From the NCBI RefSeq assembly GCF_024362385.1, contig NZ_CP101466.1:3100001-3164000 (forward strand): a stretch of DNA of 64,000 nucleotides. Reading direction: 5' to 3'. A program made the position numbers and the translations under genes. Numbering within the stretch: the stretch's first letter is position 1; the number at the start of each line of letters is the position of its first letter. A model generated the notes under the pieces. The model was not told the origin of the DNA. It saw nothing but the letters and a program-made list of their open reading frames with translations, and did not search any database. Positions 29,496 through 39,628 of the stretch are shown one piece after another. The stretch is from Arthrobacter sp. DNA4 (lineage in GTDB: Bacteria > Actinomycetota > Actinomycetes > Actinomycetales > Micrococcaceae).

Positions 29496-30440
29496 TCATC
29501 GCTGACGGCTCTTCGGGTCAAGGGCGTCGCGCACGGCGTCGCCCAGCATGATGAAGCTCAACACCGTAAGGGAGAGCGCGGCGGCCGGGTAGAGCATGAT
29601 CTGCGGATGCGTTCGTATGGAAGTCTGTGCTGCGGAGATATCGTGCCCCCAGGACATGACCCCCTCGGGCAAGCCAATCCCCAGGAACGAAAGGGTGGCT
29701 TCCGCCACGATGAATACGCCGAGTTCGAGGGTGGCCAGGACAATCACGGGTGCGAGGGCGTTCGGAAGGACGTGCTTCACCAGCGTTCCGAATTTCGAGA
29801 CACCCAGCGCGCGGGCTGCTGTCACAAAGTCGGCGTTACGCACCTCGATGACAGCGCCACGGGTGATGCGGGCCATTTGCGGCCAGGCAAGCAGCGAGAT
29901 GACAAAGACCACGGTCCAAACGCTCTTGTTTTCCCTGAACATGGGCAACTGTGTGATGACAAGCGCCCCGAGGATCAATGGCAATGCGAAAAAGATATCA
30001 CCAAGACGCGCGAGGATGGTGTCCAGCCAACCGCCATAAAAGCCGGCGAGGGCACCGAACGTCACCCCGATGATGAGGACGCAGAGGACGGAAAGGATAC
30101 CTACCGAAAGTGAAGCCTGCGTGCCGTGGATGACCCTGGAGTAAATGTCGCAGCCCTGGAAGGTGAAGCCGAATGGATGCCCTGGCGCAGGTCCGCCTTC
30201 TGAGTTTGCGAGCTCGCAGCCCTCGTTCGGCGGGACCGACGAGAACAAGCCAGGGAACAGCGCTACGACGATCAGCACCAGGATAAGAAAAGCCGAAATG
30301 ATGAACAGCGGACGACGGCGAAGCTTGCGCCAGGCGTCTGCCCAGAGGCTGAGCGGGGCCTGGTCAGTCTTGACGGCGTCCGTCGCCTGCAGCGGCGTCT
30401 CGTCGATGGGGGCCACAAAGTGGCTGTTGTTACTGGTCAT
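29496..30440 (-). CDS. Oligopeptide ABC transporter permease (OppC/DppC type)
   Basis: 314 residues from ATG 30440 (MTSNNSHF), overlapping the end of the upstream permease gene by 11 bases. It has an N-terminal helix (PLFIISAFLILVLIVVALFP), an extracellular loop with two Cys (NEGCEL and FQGCDIY), five further helices and the EAA loop (NADFVTAARALGVSKFGTLV). It forms the channel with the OppB-type partner. A longer frame upstream would start inside the other permease and is less likely. Confidence 0.92.
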   Translation of the reverse strand: MTSNNSHFVAPIDETPLQATDAVKTDQAPLSLWADAWRKLRRRPLFIISAFLILVLIVVALFPGLFSSVPPNEGCELANSEGGPAPGHPFGFTFQGCDIYSRVIHGTQASLSVGILSVLCVLIIGVTFGALAGFYGGWLDTILARLGDIFFALPLILGALVITQLPMFRENKSVWTVVFVISLLAWPQMARITRGAVIEVRNADFVTAARALGVSKFGTLVKHVLPNALAPVIVLATLELGVFIVAEATLSFLGIGLPEGVMSWGHDISAAQTSIRTHPQIMLYPAAALSLTVLSFIMLGDAVRDALDPKSRQR

Positions 30441-31359
30441 AGCGGATCCTCGGGTCAAGCCAGGCGTACAGGAGATCGACAAGCAGGTTGGCCACCACGA
30501 ACACCAGCACCAGCACGCTGACGATGGAGACGATGGTGGGTCCCTCAGTGCGAAGGACAGCCTGGTAGAGCTTGTTGCCTACGCCGGGAACATTGAAGAT
30601 GCCCTCGGTAACAATGGCGCCGCCCATCAGGCCGCCAAGGTTGGCGCCCAGGTAGGTCACCACCGGGATCAGCGAGTTGCGCAGGATGTGCGCCAGGACC
30701 ACCCGGGGCCGGGAAAGGCCCTTGGCGGTGGCTGTCCGCACGAAGTCGGCGTTCATGCCCTCGCTGACCGACGCACGGGTCAGGCGGAGGACATAGGCGA
30801 ACGAGACAAGTCCCAGGACTACTGCCGGTAACAGCAGATTTCCCCAGTCCGCATTGGCTCCGACTGTGGGTTTGGCCCAGCCGAGCTGGACGCCGAAGAC
30901 GAGCTGGAAGACGAAGCCCAGGACGAAGGTGGGGACGGCGATAACCACCAGCGAGGCCACCAGGACGGTGGAGTCGAACCAGCCGCCGCGGCGGAGCCCG
31001 GCGAAGACGCCGAACGCCACTCCGAAGACGGCCTGAATAATCAGCGCCTCGACCGCGAGCATGGCGGTCACGGGGAAGACCCGGGCCAAAGTGGCCGCGA
31101 TTGGCTGTCCCGTGAAGTCATTGCCCAGGTTGAAGGTGAAGAGGTTCTTGAGGAAAAGGCCGTACTGGACCCAGAACGGCTGGTCCAGGTTGTACTGGCT
31201 GCGCAGGGTGTCGATGACTGACTGCGGGGGCTGGCGGTCGCCGAAGAGCGCCGCGATGGGGTCGCCGGGCAGGGCGAACACCATGTAATAGACGAGCAGC
31301 GTGGTGCCGAGAAAGACAGGGATCACCTGTAGGAGTCGGCGAAGAATAAACCGGACCAC
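30430..31359 (-). CDS. Oligopeptide ABC transporter permease (OppB/DppB type)
   Basis: 309 residues, six membrane helices. The N-terminus MVRFILRRLLQVIPVFLGTTLLVY is characteristic of OppB/DppB. The EAA loop reads MNADFVRTATAKGLSRPRVV and the chain ends in AWLDPRIRYDQ. It follows the binding-protein gene after a 124-base gap with a hairpin, and overlaps the next permease. Confidence 0.92.
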   Translation of the reverse strand: MVRFILRRLLQVIPVFLGTTLLVYYMVFALPGDPIAALFGDRQPPQSVIDTLRSQYNLDQPFWVQYGLFLKNLFTFNLGNDFTGQPIAATLARVFPVTAMLAVEALIIQAVFGVAFGVFAGLRRGGWFDSTVLVASLVVIAVPTFVLGFVFQLVFGVQLGWAKPTVGANADWGNLLLPAVVLGLVSFAYVLRLTRASVSEGMNADFVRTATAKGLSRPRVVLAHILRNSLIPVVTYLGANLGGLMGGAIVTEGIFNVPGVGNKLYQAVLRTEGPTIVSIVSVLVLVFVVANLLVDLLYAWLDPRIRYDQ

Positions 31360-31426
31360 AGGTTTACCTGCCTTCCGGCAAAGGGGAGAACGGGTTCATT
31401 GGTGCCTTCCTGCAGTTGCAAGCGAA

Positions 31427-31454
31427 TGGGGGCCCGGCTGTAACCGGACCCCCA
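31427..31454 (-). terminator. Intercistronic hairpin between peptide-binding protein and permease genes
   Basis: An 11-bp stem with one mismatch (31427-31437 with 31444-31454, loop CTGTAA) lies 30 bases after the binding-protein stop. It has no clear T run, so partial termination or stabilisation of the upstream message is likely. Confidence 0.6.
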
Positions 31455-31483
31455 GTGCGCCTCACAGCAAGTTAGATCTGGGA

Positions 31484-33172
31484 CTACTTAGCCGTGATGT
31501 TGTAGTAGAGAATTTCGCCGTTCCAGCCGGTCTCGGCCTTCGCAACGTTGTTGCTCCACACAATTGCCTTGGCATAGTCCCAAAGCGGCAAGCCCGGAAG
31601 GTCCTGGAACAGAACCTCCTGTGCCTGGTTGAACTTGGCGTTCGCGTCATCCGTGCTCTTGGCGGCGAGGCCCTCCTTGAGCAGCTTGTCGAACTCGGGG
31701 TTCGAGTACTTCTCATAGTTGGAGGAAGCGCCCGTTGCCCAGACCGGTCCCAGGAAGTTGTACAGCGACGGGTAGTCGCCCTGCCAGCCGGCGCGGGTCA
31801 GGCCCGGCAGCTGCTGGGACTTGCGGAGGTTCAGGACTTCAGCGAACTTGGCGAAGGGCTGGATTTCAGCCTGGATGCCGAGGTTGTTCTTGAAGCCGTT
31901 GGCCACGGCGTCGATCCATTCCTTGTGGCCACCGTCGGTGTTGGAGGCGATCTGGAGCGGCTTGGAGCTGTCGTAAGGCTGGATCTTCTCAGCCTGCGTC
32001 CAGAGGTCCTTGGCCTTGGCGGCGTCGAACTTCAGGACTTCGCTGCCCTTAAGGCCTTCCTTGAAGCCATCGATGACCGGCGGGGCAAAGGCCTTGGCCG
32101 GGGTACGGGTGCCGTTGAAGACAACCTTCGTGATTTCTTCACGGTTGATGGCGTAGGACAGCGCCTGGCGGCGGAGCTTTCCGGCTTCACCCTGGAAGTT
32201 CGGGTTGTAGCCGGGAATGTTCAGCGTGGCGTTGGTGGCAACAGGCTTGGTGGCGTTGCGGTCCGGGAAGTCGTTGACATAGGTCTTTGTGGCGTTGGAC
32301 GGCAGAACATCGGTGATGTCGAGGTTATCGGCCTGCAGGTCCGTGTACGCGGGGCCTGGGTCGGTATAGAACTTGAAGGTGATGCCACCGTTTTTGGCCT
32401 CACGCGGGCCCTTGTAGTCCGGGTTCTTCACCAACGCGATTGACTGGTCATGGACCCAAGCGCCTTGCTTCTCGAACTTGTAGGGACCGTTGCCCACCGG
32501 GTTTTCCCCAAAGGTCTTCGGGTCCGCCAGCGCGGCCGAGGGCAGCGGGTAGAAGGCGGAGTACCCCAAGCGCAGGGACCAGTCGGCCTCAGGCTGGGTG
32601 AGCTTGACCGTGATCGTGGAATCATCTGTTGCTGCCAGGCCGGACATCTTGTCGGCCTTGGGAGCGGGCGTGGTGGTGGTCTTGCCGTCCGCGGATTTCT
32701 CCGTAGTTACGGCTGAGACGTCCTCATAGCCGGCGATGGACTCGAAGAAGAAGCTGTTGTTCTGCAGGTTCTTGGAGTTGGCCGCAAAGTTCCAGGAGTC
32801 GACGAAGGTCTTGGCGGTGATGGCTTCACCATTGGTGAACTTCTGGCCCTGCTTGACCTTGATGGTCCAGTTCTGGGCGTCGGAGGAGTCGATGGACTCG
32901 GCCAGCGAGTTCACTGCTTTGCCGTCGGCATCATACGTGCGGAGGCCTTCGAAAAGCAGGTTGATGACGCGGCCGCCATTCGTTTCATTGGTGTTCGCCG
33001 GCAGCAACGGGTTTTGCGGTTCGCTGTTGTAAGCGGTGATCACCTTGTTCGGGTCGCCGGCAGCGCTGCTGGACCCGTTGGTGCTGCCGCCGCCGCCGGC
33101 GCCGCACCCGGTCAGGGCAAGCGCGGTGATGGCCGCGATACCCAGTGCTTTGGAAGTGCGCGTAAAACGCAT
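31484..33172 (-). CDS. Oligopeptide ABC transporter substrate-binding lipoprotein
   Basis: 562 residues. The signal peptide ends in the lipobox ALTGC with Cys23, followed by a Gly/Ser linker. The rest is a family 5 extracellular solute-binding protein (VITAYNSEPQNPLLPANTNE, AESIDSSDAQNWTIKVKQG, FTNGEAITAKTFVDSW). It delivers peptides or related molecules to the OppB/OppC channel. ATG 33172 has a strong Shine-Dalgarno (AGGAGG). The upstream 278-base gap separates it from a second binding protein and probably contains the operon promoter. Confidence 0.93.
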   Translation of the reverse strand: MRFTRTSKALGIAAITALALTGCGAGGGGSTNGSSSAAGDPNKVITAYNSEPQNPLLPANTNETNGGRVINLLFEGLRTYDADGKAVNSLAESIDSSDAQNWTIKVKQGQKFTNGEAITAKTFVDSWNFAANSKNLQNNSFFFESIAGYEDVSAVTTEKSADGKTTTTPAPKADKMSGLAATDDSTITVKLTQPEADWSLRLGYSAFYPLPSAALADPKTFGENPVGNGPYKFEKQGAWVHDQSIALVKNPDYKGPREAKNGGITFKFYTDPGPAYTDLQADNLDITDVLPSNATKTYVNDFPDRNATKPVATNATLNIPGYNPNFQGEAGKLRRQALSYAINREEITKVVFNGTRTPAKAFAPPVIDGFKEGLKGSEVLKFDAAKAKDLWTQAEKIQPYDSSKPLQIASNTDGGHKEWIDAVANGFKNNLGIQAEIQPFAKFAEVLNLRKSQQLPGLTRAGWQGDYPSLYNFLGPVWATGASSNYEKYSNPEFDKLLKEGLAAKSTDDANAKFNQAQEVLFQDLPGLPLWDYAKAIVWSNNVAKAETGWNGEILYYNITAK

Positions 33173-33450
33173 TCCGCCTCCTATGAGTTGTGGGAGAGAT
33201 GTATAGGGGAATCTTGTGCTTCCCCGCAGGTCGGACGCAGCTCACCGCTGTGACGAAACCTACACAATACGAGTTAGCCTAACCGCACGAAGTCCAGATA
33301 TTGGTACTCCGTTGCCAAACCGTGACCGGCGGCTTTTCAATGCCCCGGGCGGCGGCGATAGTTAGGCACGTCACATGCTACTCGCCGGTAGGCCTTACGG
33401 CGAATCGGCGCCGCAAGAGCCAAAGGACCCTAAAAAGGACGTGGCCGCGG

Positions 33451-35211
33451 CTAGGACAGCCGCCACTCCGCAACGTTCCACCACACGCCGAGGGGACCGG
33501 GGCTGGTCTTCACGCTTACCACCCGGGAATTGAACGCCGTTGTTCCCGGGGTTTGATAAAGGGGGAGGCCATACGCGTCCTCCCAGATGTGCTTGTCGAT
33601 CCCGGCCAGAAGCTCGTCCTGTTTGCCCAGGTCCGTGGTCACGGCCAGTTGTTCCATGATCTTGTCCGCGTCGGCGTCGGAATATCCCGTGAAGTTGCTG
33701 CCGGCCCCGGTGCGGAAGATCTGCGGCACCCTGCTGACACCCGCTTCAGTCCCGATCCAGCCTGACAGGGCGGCGTCGTAGCCGCCCCGGCTCAACGCGG
33801 CAGCCCACTCTGCACTCCCCTGGCCGCCGTCGACAACCCGGAATCCCGCCAGGGCGGCCGAATCGCGGATCAGGGCGAAGGCTTTGGCCCGGTTCGGGTT
33901 GTCCCGGTTATAGAGAATGCGGATGCTGGGGGTGGCGTCCTTAAGGAGCCTCTTTGCGCCATCGATGTCCACCTTGGCGTAATCGGAAGACCCGTTGTTT
34001 TTCACGGTCTCGTCGTACTTTGGCTGTCCGGGCAGGAACACTTGGGAGTCCAGCGGCTTGTTGTCCGCCACCTGGGTGCCCACCACGGCGTCCACGATCG
34101 CCTGCCGCGGCACCGTTTTGAGGAAGGCTTCCCGGACATCCTTGTCCGCAAACGTTCCGGAGAAGTTGAGGTCAAGGTGGTCGTAGCCGGACTGTTTGTA
34201 CCGTTCAACGGTGATGCCCTGGCCTGACAGGCCGGTGAGGAGATTGTCCGTGGCAGCCGAGGGCTGGGGCGAAATGATGTCCGCCTGCCCGTTGCGCAGA
34301 GCATCAACCGCCGCCGGCACGGCCCCCGTGAACCGGACATTGATCTCATCCAGCCACGGTTCCGCGCCCCACACGTAGTCCCGGTTCCGGACCAGCTTCA
34401 TGGAAACTTCAGGCACGATGTCGCGGACAATGTAGGGGCCGCTGGACAGGTAGAGCGCAGGATCATCCGGAACGGACTTCGTGTCGAAGCCGGTGTTCCA
34501 GAAATCGCTGACCTTTTTAAGGGCCGGGTGCGACGCCGGCTTGTCCGGGTTGCCCCGGGGCGTGTCCTTGAGGAGCTTGACCAGGTCTTCCTCATCGTTG
34601 AGTCCGCTCTTGGCAGCGACGACATGGGCCGGGAGTCCGACGTCGAACGCCACTTCCCAGTCAGCGTACGGTGCGGCGTACTCAATGGTGATGGAACGGC
34701 CGTCCGACCCGATTTCGGGAAACAGGGTACCCGCCAGGCCTGTGGTATCGGAGGCAACCGAGAAGTACTTGGTGCCCTTCCCCGCTGCGGGGTCGACGTC
34801 ATCGAAGTAACCTGACCCGGCGGCCCAGCTCAGCAGGAGGTCTGCAGCTCCGATGGGCGCACCGTCCGACCACTTCACGCCCTCATTGACCGTGTACTTT
34901 ACTTTGAGCGGCTGGTCAGAGACCTTCTCGAAGTGCCCGAACTTGTCGTTGCGGACCACCTTGGAGCTGTCGTCCAGGTAGAAGAAGCCCGAGTGTGTGA
35001 TGGCGCCGATCTTCGAGTTGATGTCGGTGTTGCCGCTGGCGCTGTAGGGGTTGAACGAGGAGAATGCGTTGACCTCGGCCACGGTGACGCTGCCGCCCCG
35101 CTTTGCCTCCCCCACCACCACGGACGGGGCGCTGCCGCCCGAACAGCCGGAAAGAACCAGGGCAGCCGCCAACGCGGCGATGAGCAACTGCATCAGACGC
35201 CGGACCGGCAT
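33451..35211 (-). CDS. Second family 5 substrate-binding lipoprotein
   Basis: 586 residues from ATG 35211 (Shine-Dalgarno AAGGAGGCGG). Lipobox LVLSGC gives Cys23; the mature chain has the family 5 features (VTVAEVNAFSSFNPYSASGN, VNEGVKWSDGAPIGAADLLL, FSGTFADKDVREAFLKTVPR). It is in the same direction as the peptide ABC operon but separated from it by 278 bases, so it may be its own unit feeding the same transporter with different ligands. It is only distantly similar in sequence to the neighbouring binding protein, so it is not a recent duplicate. Confidence 0.9.
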   Translation of the reverse strand: MPVRRLMQLLIAALAAALVLSGCSGGSAPSVVVGEAKRGGSVTVAEVNAFSSFNPYSASGNTDINSKIGAITHSGFFYLDDSSKVVRNDKFGHFEKVSDQPLKVKYTVNEGVKWSDGAPIGAADLLLSWAAGSGYFDDVDPAAGKGTKYFSVASDTTGLAGTLFPEIGSDGRSITIEYAAPYADWEVAFDVGLPAHVVAAKSGLNDEEDLVKLLKDTPRGNPDKPASHPALKKVSDFWNTGFDTKSVPDDPALYLSSGPYIVRDIVPEVSMKLVRNRDYVWGAEPWLDEINVRFTGAVPAAVDALRNGQADIISPQPSAATDNLLTGLSGQGITVERYKQSGYDHLDLNFSGTFADKDVREAFLKTVPRQAIVDAVVGTQVADNKPLDSQVFLPGQPKYDETVKNNGSSDYAKVDIDGAKRLLKDATPSIRILYNRDNPNRAKAFALIRDSAALAGFRVVDGGQGSAEWAAALSRGGYDAALSGWIGTEAGVSRVPQIFRTGAGSNFTGYSDADADKIMEQLAVTTDLGKQDELLAGIDKHIWEDAYGLPLYQTPGTTAFNSRVVSVKTSPGPLGVWWNVAEWRLS

Positions 35212-35427
35212 GCCGCCTCCTTGTGGTTTTCCCTCTCCGGAGGGGACTGGGGCCGCTTCGATCACGCCCTACAAACTCAGGATACTTGGTGCTGCTGCCC
35301 GCCAGCCCAATCCGTGCCCCCGCCACAAGGAGGTAGTCCGGGCCGCCGGACGGGACCTACGGCCCGAGCCCGGGCCCGGCTTACTCCGTAGCATGCTGGC
35401 AACGGAACCTCAGGAAGGAAAAGCTCG

Positions 35428-35952
35428 ATGAGCATCCCCCAACCGTCCAATGTGCCCGGAAGTGCAGTCCCGCCCCTCGAACTGCCGTACTACGGTGCTC
35501 CGCCGGTGGACGCGGTCAAACGCGTCTTCCAGAAGTACGCGGTCTTCTCGGGGCGCGCCAGCCGAAGCGAATATTGGTGGTGGTTCCTCGCTTCCGGGCT
35601 GGCCTCAGCGGTGCTGAATTCCATCAGTCCCACTGTAGTCAACGGCCAGGTGACGGGGTCCAGCGCCCTGGGTGGTTTGTGGTTTCTCGCCACCGTTGTC
35701 CCGTCACTCGCGGTGGCGTCCCGGCGCCTCCACGACGTGAACCTCAGCGCCTGGATGCTGCTGCTCGCCCTCATCCCCGTGCTTGGATGGATTGTGCTCA
35801 TCGTGCTGCTCGCACAGCGGGAGAACCCGTATGGCCAGCGTTTCGACAAGTACCCTGCACCGGAGCGTGGGCAGGCATCATCCGCTCCCCCGTCCTGGCC
35901 TCAGCAGCAGCCTCCCTACCCGCCAGGTCCCGCGGGTCCGACCGGGCCGTAG
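35428..35952 (+). CDS. DUF805 membrane protein
   Basis: 174 residues. The DUF805 core spans about residues 28-140: FQKYAVFSGRASRSEYWWWF, several helices (LGGLWFLATVVPSLAVASRR), the RRLHDVNLSAWMLLL motif and WIVLIVLLAQRENPYGQRFD. The N-terminus and the Pro-rich C-terminal tail (QQQPPYPPGPAGPTGP) are cytosolic and variable. Function unknown. The start ATG has a GGAAGG Shine-Dalgarno; TAGCAT about 35 bases upstream could be the -10. It is divergent from the binding-protein gene and convergent with ychF. Confidence 0.88.
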   Translation: MSIPQPSNVPGSAVPPLELPYYGAPPVDAVKRVFQKYAVFSGRASRSEYWWWFLASGLASAVLNSISPTVVNGQVTGSSALGGLWFLATVVPSLAVASRRLHDVNLSAWMLLLALIPVLGWIVLIVLLAQRENPYGQRFDKYPAPERGQASSAPPSWPQQQPPYPPGPAGPTGP

Positions 35953-36036
35953 GCCAGGGCAGACCTCCGGCAGTTTTTCGGCCTGGACAGTAGCCAGCAT
36001 GATTCCGGGGCGGCAGTGCGCCTGTTCCTGCGGAAA

Positions 36037-37122
36037 TCAGACGTTGAAGCGGAACTCCACCACGTCGCCGTCGGCCATGACGTATTCCTTGCCTTCGATC
36101 CGGACTTTGCCGCGGGATTTCGCCTCAGCCATGGATCCGGCGTCCACAAGGTCGTCGAAGGAGACTACTTCGGCCTTGATGAAGCCGCGCTGGAAGTCTG
36201 AGTGGATGACGCCGGCTGCCTGCGGTGCCGTGTCACCCTGCCGGATGGTCCAGGCTCGCGCTTCCTTGGGGCCCGCCGTGAGGTAGGTCTGCAGCCCCAG
36301 GGTGTGGAAGCCCACGCGTGCCAGCTGGTCCAGGCCGGATTCGTCCTGGCCGTTCATCTCCAGCATCTCGCGCGCCTCTTCCTCGTCCAGCTCCACAAGG
36401 TCGGCCTCGAGTTTGGCGTCAAGGAAGATACAGTCTGCCGGGGCAACCATGGCGCGCAGTTCTTCCTGCTTTTCCGGGCTGCCCAGGATGCCTTCGTCGG
36501 CATTGAACACGTAGATGAAGGGCTTGGCAGTCAGCAGGCCCAGCTCCTTGAGGTGTTCCATCTCCAGTTTGTCGCTCTTGATGGAGGAGTAGATGGTGTC
36601 TCCCCGCTCCAGCACCGCCTGCGCTGCCTTGATGGCGGCGAGCTCGGCGGCTTCCCGCTTCTTGATCTTGACTTCTTTTTCGATCCGCGGGATGGCTTTT
36701 TCGATGGTCTGCAGGTCCGCGAGGATCAACTCGGTGTTGATCGTCTCCATGTCCGAGCGGGGATCCACCTTGCCGTCGACGTGGATTACGTCGGGGTCAT
36801 CGAAGACCCGGACAACTTCGGCGATGGCTTCAGCTTCGCGGATATTGGCCAGGAACTGGTTGCCAAGCCCCTCCCCCTCCGATGCGCCCTTCACGATGCC
36901 GGCGATGTCGACGAAGGATACCGCGGCGGGCAGGACGCGCTGGGAGCCGAAGATCCCGGCGAGCTTCTGCAGCCTGGGGTCCGGGAGGTTCACGACGCCG
37001 ACATTGGGTTCGATGGTGGCGAACGGATAGTTCGCGGCCAGGACCTGGTTGCGGGTGAGCGCGTTGAACAGGGTTGATTTGCCGACGTTGGGCAGTCCGA
37101 CGATGCCAATAGTAAGAGCCAC
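36037..37122 (-). CDS. ychF: Redox-regulated ATPase/GTPase YchF (OLA1 family)
   Basis: 361 residues. G1 [15 protein letters not shown] (about 8-22), G3 [19 protein letters not shown], the NKxE-equivalent YVFNADEG that explains ATP preference, a coiled-coil insertion ([20 protein letters not shown]) and the C-terminal TGS domain ending [17 protein letters not shown] and [11 protein letters not shown]. The protein binds ribosomes and the proteasome or catalase in other organisms. GTG 37122 lies 8 bases from a TAGAAT hexamer. Confidence 0.95.
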   Translation of the reverse strand: MALTIGIVGLPNVGKSTLFNALTRNQVLAANYPFATIEPNVGVVNLPDPRLQKLAGIFGSQRVLPAAVSFVDIAGIVKGASEGEGLGNQFLANIREAEAIAEVVRVFDDPDVIHVDGKVDPRSDMETINTELILADLQTIEKAIPRIEKEVKIKKREAAELAAIKAAQAVLERGDTIYSSIKSDKLEMEHLKELGLLTAKPFIYVFNADEGILGSPEKQEELRAMVAPADCIFLDAKLEADLVELDEEEAREMLEMNGQDESGLDQLARVGFHTLGLQTYLTAGPKEARAWTIRQGDTAPQAAGVIHSDFQRGFIKAEVVSFDDLVDAGSMAEAKSRGKVRIEGKEYVMADGDVVEFRFNV

Positions 37123-37130
37123 GAGGATTG

Positions 37131-37136
37131 ATTCTA
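37131..37136 (-). promoter_or_regulatory. -10 element (TAGAAT) of probable leaderless ychF transcript
   Basis: On the minus strand TAGAAT is followed by 8 bases (CAATCCTC) and GTG 37122. The gap is slightly longer than in the other examples. Confidence 0.45.
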
Positions 37137-37212
37137 CCCGCCGGACCCCGCCGCCCTGTACCCGGGAATGTCACTGCCCATGATTGTCAGAGCCCCGTGC
37201 AACAGTGAAGCC

Positions 37213-38442
37213 ATGGATGCTTTTGCCTTGATTCTGGCCCTCTTCATGCTGCTGCTCGGTGCGCTTGCCGGCGCTGCAGCCACCTATTTCTCATTGCGCC
37301 GGAACTCGCACGCCCTGGAGTCGGACTTCGACCAGGTGTCGTCCCGCCTGTCCGATGTCACGGCGCAGCTGGCAGCGGCCGACGCCGAGCGGCGGCTTTT
37401 GGCCGCACAGAACCGTGAGCTGGGTGAGGCCCGGACACAGGACGGCAGCGTGCTGCGTGCCCTGGCGCCCGTGGCCGAGAAGCTGTCCGCGGTGCAGCAG
37501 CAGGTGGCACTGCTGGAGCGGGACCGGGTTGAGCAGTACGGCCAACTGGCCCAGCAGCTGCAGGAGGCCAGGCTGTCCGATGAACAGCTCATCCGTTCCA
37601 CGCATGCCCTGGAATCGGCGCTGCGTTCCAACAGCGCCAGAGGCCAGTGGGGCGAGGTGCAGCTCCGGCGCGTAGTGGAGGCTGCCGGCATGCTCCGCCA
37701 CGTCGACTTCGTCGAGCAGGTCCACAGCGCAGGCCACGACTCAGCTGTGCGGCCGGATCTGGTGGTGCAGCTGCCGGGTGAAAAGCAACTGGTGGTGGAC
37801 GCAAAAGTCCCGTTGTCGTCCTACCTTGAGGCACAGGAACTGGACGCGGTGGACCCCCGCCTGGCACGGGCCGCCGGGCCACAGTCGGCAAACGACGGCC
37901 GGAACCGGCAGGCCCTGCTGGCGGCACACGCCAAGGCGCTGAGGGCGCACGTCGACGCGCTGGGTACCAAGAAATACTGGGACATCCCCGGGAACTCCCC
38001 GGAACTGGTGGTCTGCTTCATCCCGGCCGAATCCATCCTCGCAGCGGCATTGACTGCTGACGCCGGACTCCTGGATCACGCGCTGTCACGCAACGTTGTC
38101 CTTGCGTCACCGAGCACCCTCCTGGCCGTGCTGAAGTCCGTGGCGTTCACGTGGCGCCAGGACGTCCTGACGGACAGTGCACGCGAGCTCTTCGAACTTG
38201 CGCGGCAGCTGTACGACCGGATGGGCACGCTGGGCGAGAATGTCACCAAGCTGGGATCGTCACTGAAGACCTCAGTGGACCGTTACAACGCCATGGTTGG
38301 CACACTGGAAGCCAGGGTCCTGCCCACAGCGCGGAAGCTCAACAGCCTGGAGGAGTCCGGCCTGGTTGCACCTTCGCTGGTGGAAGTTACCCCGCGGGCG
38401 TTGGTGGCACCGGAACTGCAGGGCGACGACGAAGCGGCCTGA
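37213..38442 (+). CDS. rmuC: DNA recombination protein RmuC
   Basis: 409 residues from ATG 37213. An N-terminal membrane helix (FALILALFMLLLGALAGAAATY) is followed by a long coiled coil (residues about 35-130) and the RmuC nuclease-like domain with the family motifs RGQWGEVQLRRVVEAAGM, PDLVVQLPGEKQLVVDAKVP and CFIPAESILAAAL. In E. coli RmuC limits inversions at short inverted repeats. Convergent with ispH, with a hairpin between. No Shine-Dalgarno precedes the chosen ATG. Confidence 0.9.
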   Translation: MDAFALILALFMLLLGALAGAAATYFSLRRNSHALESDFDQVSSRLSDVTAQLAAADAERRLLAAQNRELGEARTQDGSVLRALAPVAEKLSAVQQQVALLERDRVEQYGQLAQQLQEARLSDEQLIRSTHALESALRSNSARGQWGEVQLRRVVEAAGMLRHVDFVEQVHSAGHDSAVRPDLVVQLPGEKQLVVDAKVPLSSYLEAQELDAVDPRLARAAGPQSANDGRNRQALLAAHAKALRAHVDALGTKKYWDIPGNSPELVVCFIPAESILAAALTADAGLLDHALSRNVVLASPSTLLAVLKSVAFTWRQDVLTDSARELFELARQLYDRMGTLGENVTKLGSSLKTSVDRYNAMVGTLEARVLPTARKLNSLEESGLVAPSLVEVTPRALVAPELQGDDEAA

Positions 38443-38460
38443 GACGGCCGCCGGCATGCG

Positions 38461-38500
38461 GAAAGGGCCGGGCAGCGTGGTGGCTGCCCGGCCCCTTCCG
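38461..38500. terminator. Hairpin terminator between rmuC and ispH
   Basis: Stem GGCCGGGCAGC (38466-38476) pairs with GCTGCCCGGCC (38483-38493), extended by GGAA/TTCC across a mismatch. It lies in the convergent gap. Confidence 0.75.
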
Positions 38501-38536
38501 TTGAGATGTGGTGACGGTTGAAATGTGATCGCGGTT

Positions 38537-39616
38537 TTAGCTGCGGGACCGGCGTCCGCCCAGCGCGCGGCTGACATCGCCGGCCTGCTTCAGGGTGGCC
38601 CGGAGTTCCTTGGGCAGCGAGAAGAGGAGGTCTTCCTCGGCCGTAACCACTTCCTCCACGGCTCCGTAGCCGTAATCAGCCAGCAGCCGCAGCACGTCCT
38701 GCACCAGCACCTCGGGAACGGATGCCCCCGAGGTCACACCCACGGTTGCGACGCCTTCAAACCACGCCTCGTCAACCTCGTTGGCGAAATCCACCCGGTA
38801 CGAGGCCTTGGCACCGTATTCGAGCGCCACCTCCACCAGCCGGACAGAGTTGGACGAGTTGGCCGAACCCACCACGATCACCAGGTCCGCCTTGGGCGCA
38901 ATTTTTTTGATGGCCACCTGGCGGTTGGTGGTGGCGTAGCAGATGTCGTCGCTGGGCGGATCCTGCAGGGTGGGGAACCGTTCCTTGAGCAGCCGGACGG
39001 TCTCCATGGTCTCGTCCACGCTCAGCGTGGTCTGCGAAAGCCAGATGACCTTTTCGGGGTCGCGGACAGTGACCTGGTCCACTTCGTGCGGGCCATTAAT
39101 GATCTGGATGTGCTCCGGCGCCTCCCCTGAGGTGCCTTCCACTTCCTCATGGCCGTCGTGGCCGATCAGGAGGATATCGAAATCGTCCTTTGCGAAGCGG
39201 ACGGCTTCCTTGTGCACTTTGGTGACCAGGGGGCACGTGGCGTCAATGGTGCGCAGGCCCCGGGTTTCGGCGGACTCGACCACTGCCGGGGACACTCCGT
39301 GGGCGGAGAAGATCACGAGGGCACCTTCGGGTACTTCGTCCGTTTCGTCCACGAAGATGGCGCCCTTTTCCTCCAGCGAGCTGACCACGTGGACGTTGTG
39401 GACAATCTGCTTGCGGACATACACGGGCGGCCCGTAGTGTTCCAGCGCCTTTTCGACCGCGATCACGGCCCGGTCAACGCCTGCGCAGTATCCGCGGGGA
39501 GCGGCCAGCAGCACCTTCTTGGTTCCGTTTACGGGGGCTGCGGCTGCTACCTCCTCAGGCGAGCGGCGCCTGCGCGGAATGGTTGGCATCGAAAGGGATA
39601 CAGCCGAGGTGGTCAT
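38537..39616 (-). CDS. ispH: 4-hydroxy-3-methylbut-2-enyl diphosphate reductase
   Basis: 359 residues. It makes IPP and DMAPP, the last step of the MEP pathway, using a 4Fe-4S cluster. The three cluster Cys lie in [12 protein letters not shown] (about 43), [11 protein letters not shown] (about 130) and [11 protein letters not shown] (about 226), with the substrate motifs GSANSSNS and [10 protein letters not shown]. The N-terminal 30 residues are a variable extension with Arg-rich stretch. ATG 39616 follows GGAGGA directly and TAACAT 6 bases upstream. Confidence 0.95.
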   Translation of the reverse strand: MTTSAVSLSMPTIPRRRRSPEEVAAAAPVNGTKKVLLAAPRGYCAGVDRAVIAVEKALEHYGPPVYVRKQIVHNVHVVSSLEEKGAIFVDETDEVPEGALVIFSAHGVSPAVVESAETRGLRTIDATCPLVTKVHKEAVRFAKDDFDILLIGHDGHEEVEGTSGEAPEHIQIINGPHEVDQVTVRDPEKVIWLSQTTLSVDETMETVRLLKERFPTLQDPPSDDICYATTNRQVAIKKIAPKADLVIVVGSANSSNSVRLVEVALEYGAKASYRVDFANEVDEAWFEGVATVGVTSGASVPEVLVQDVLRLLADYGYGAVEEVVTAEEDLLFSLPKELRATLKQAGDVSRALGGRRSRS

Positions 39617-39622
39617 TCCTCC

Positions 39623-39628
39623 ATGTTA
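39623..39628 (-). promoter_or_regulatory. -10 element (TAACAT) of probable leaderless ispH transcript
   Basis: TAACAT, GGAGGA, ATG 39616. The purine block abuts the start codon, too close for a normal Shine-Dalgarno. It lies between ispH and the co-oriented 39626 gene upstream, overlapping that gene's stop. Confidence 0.4.
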
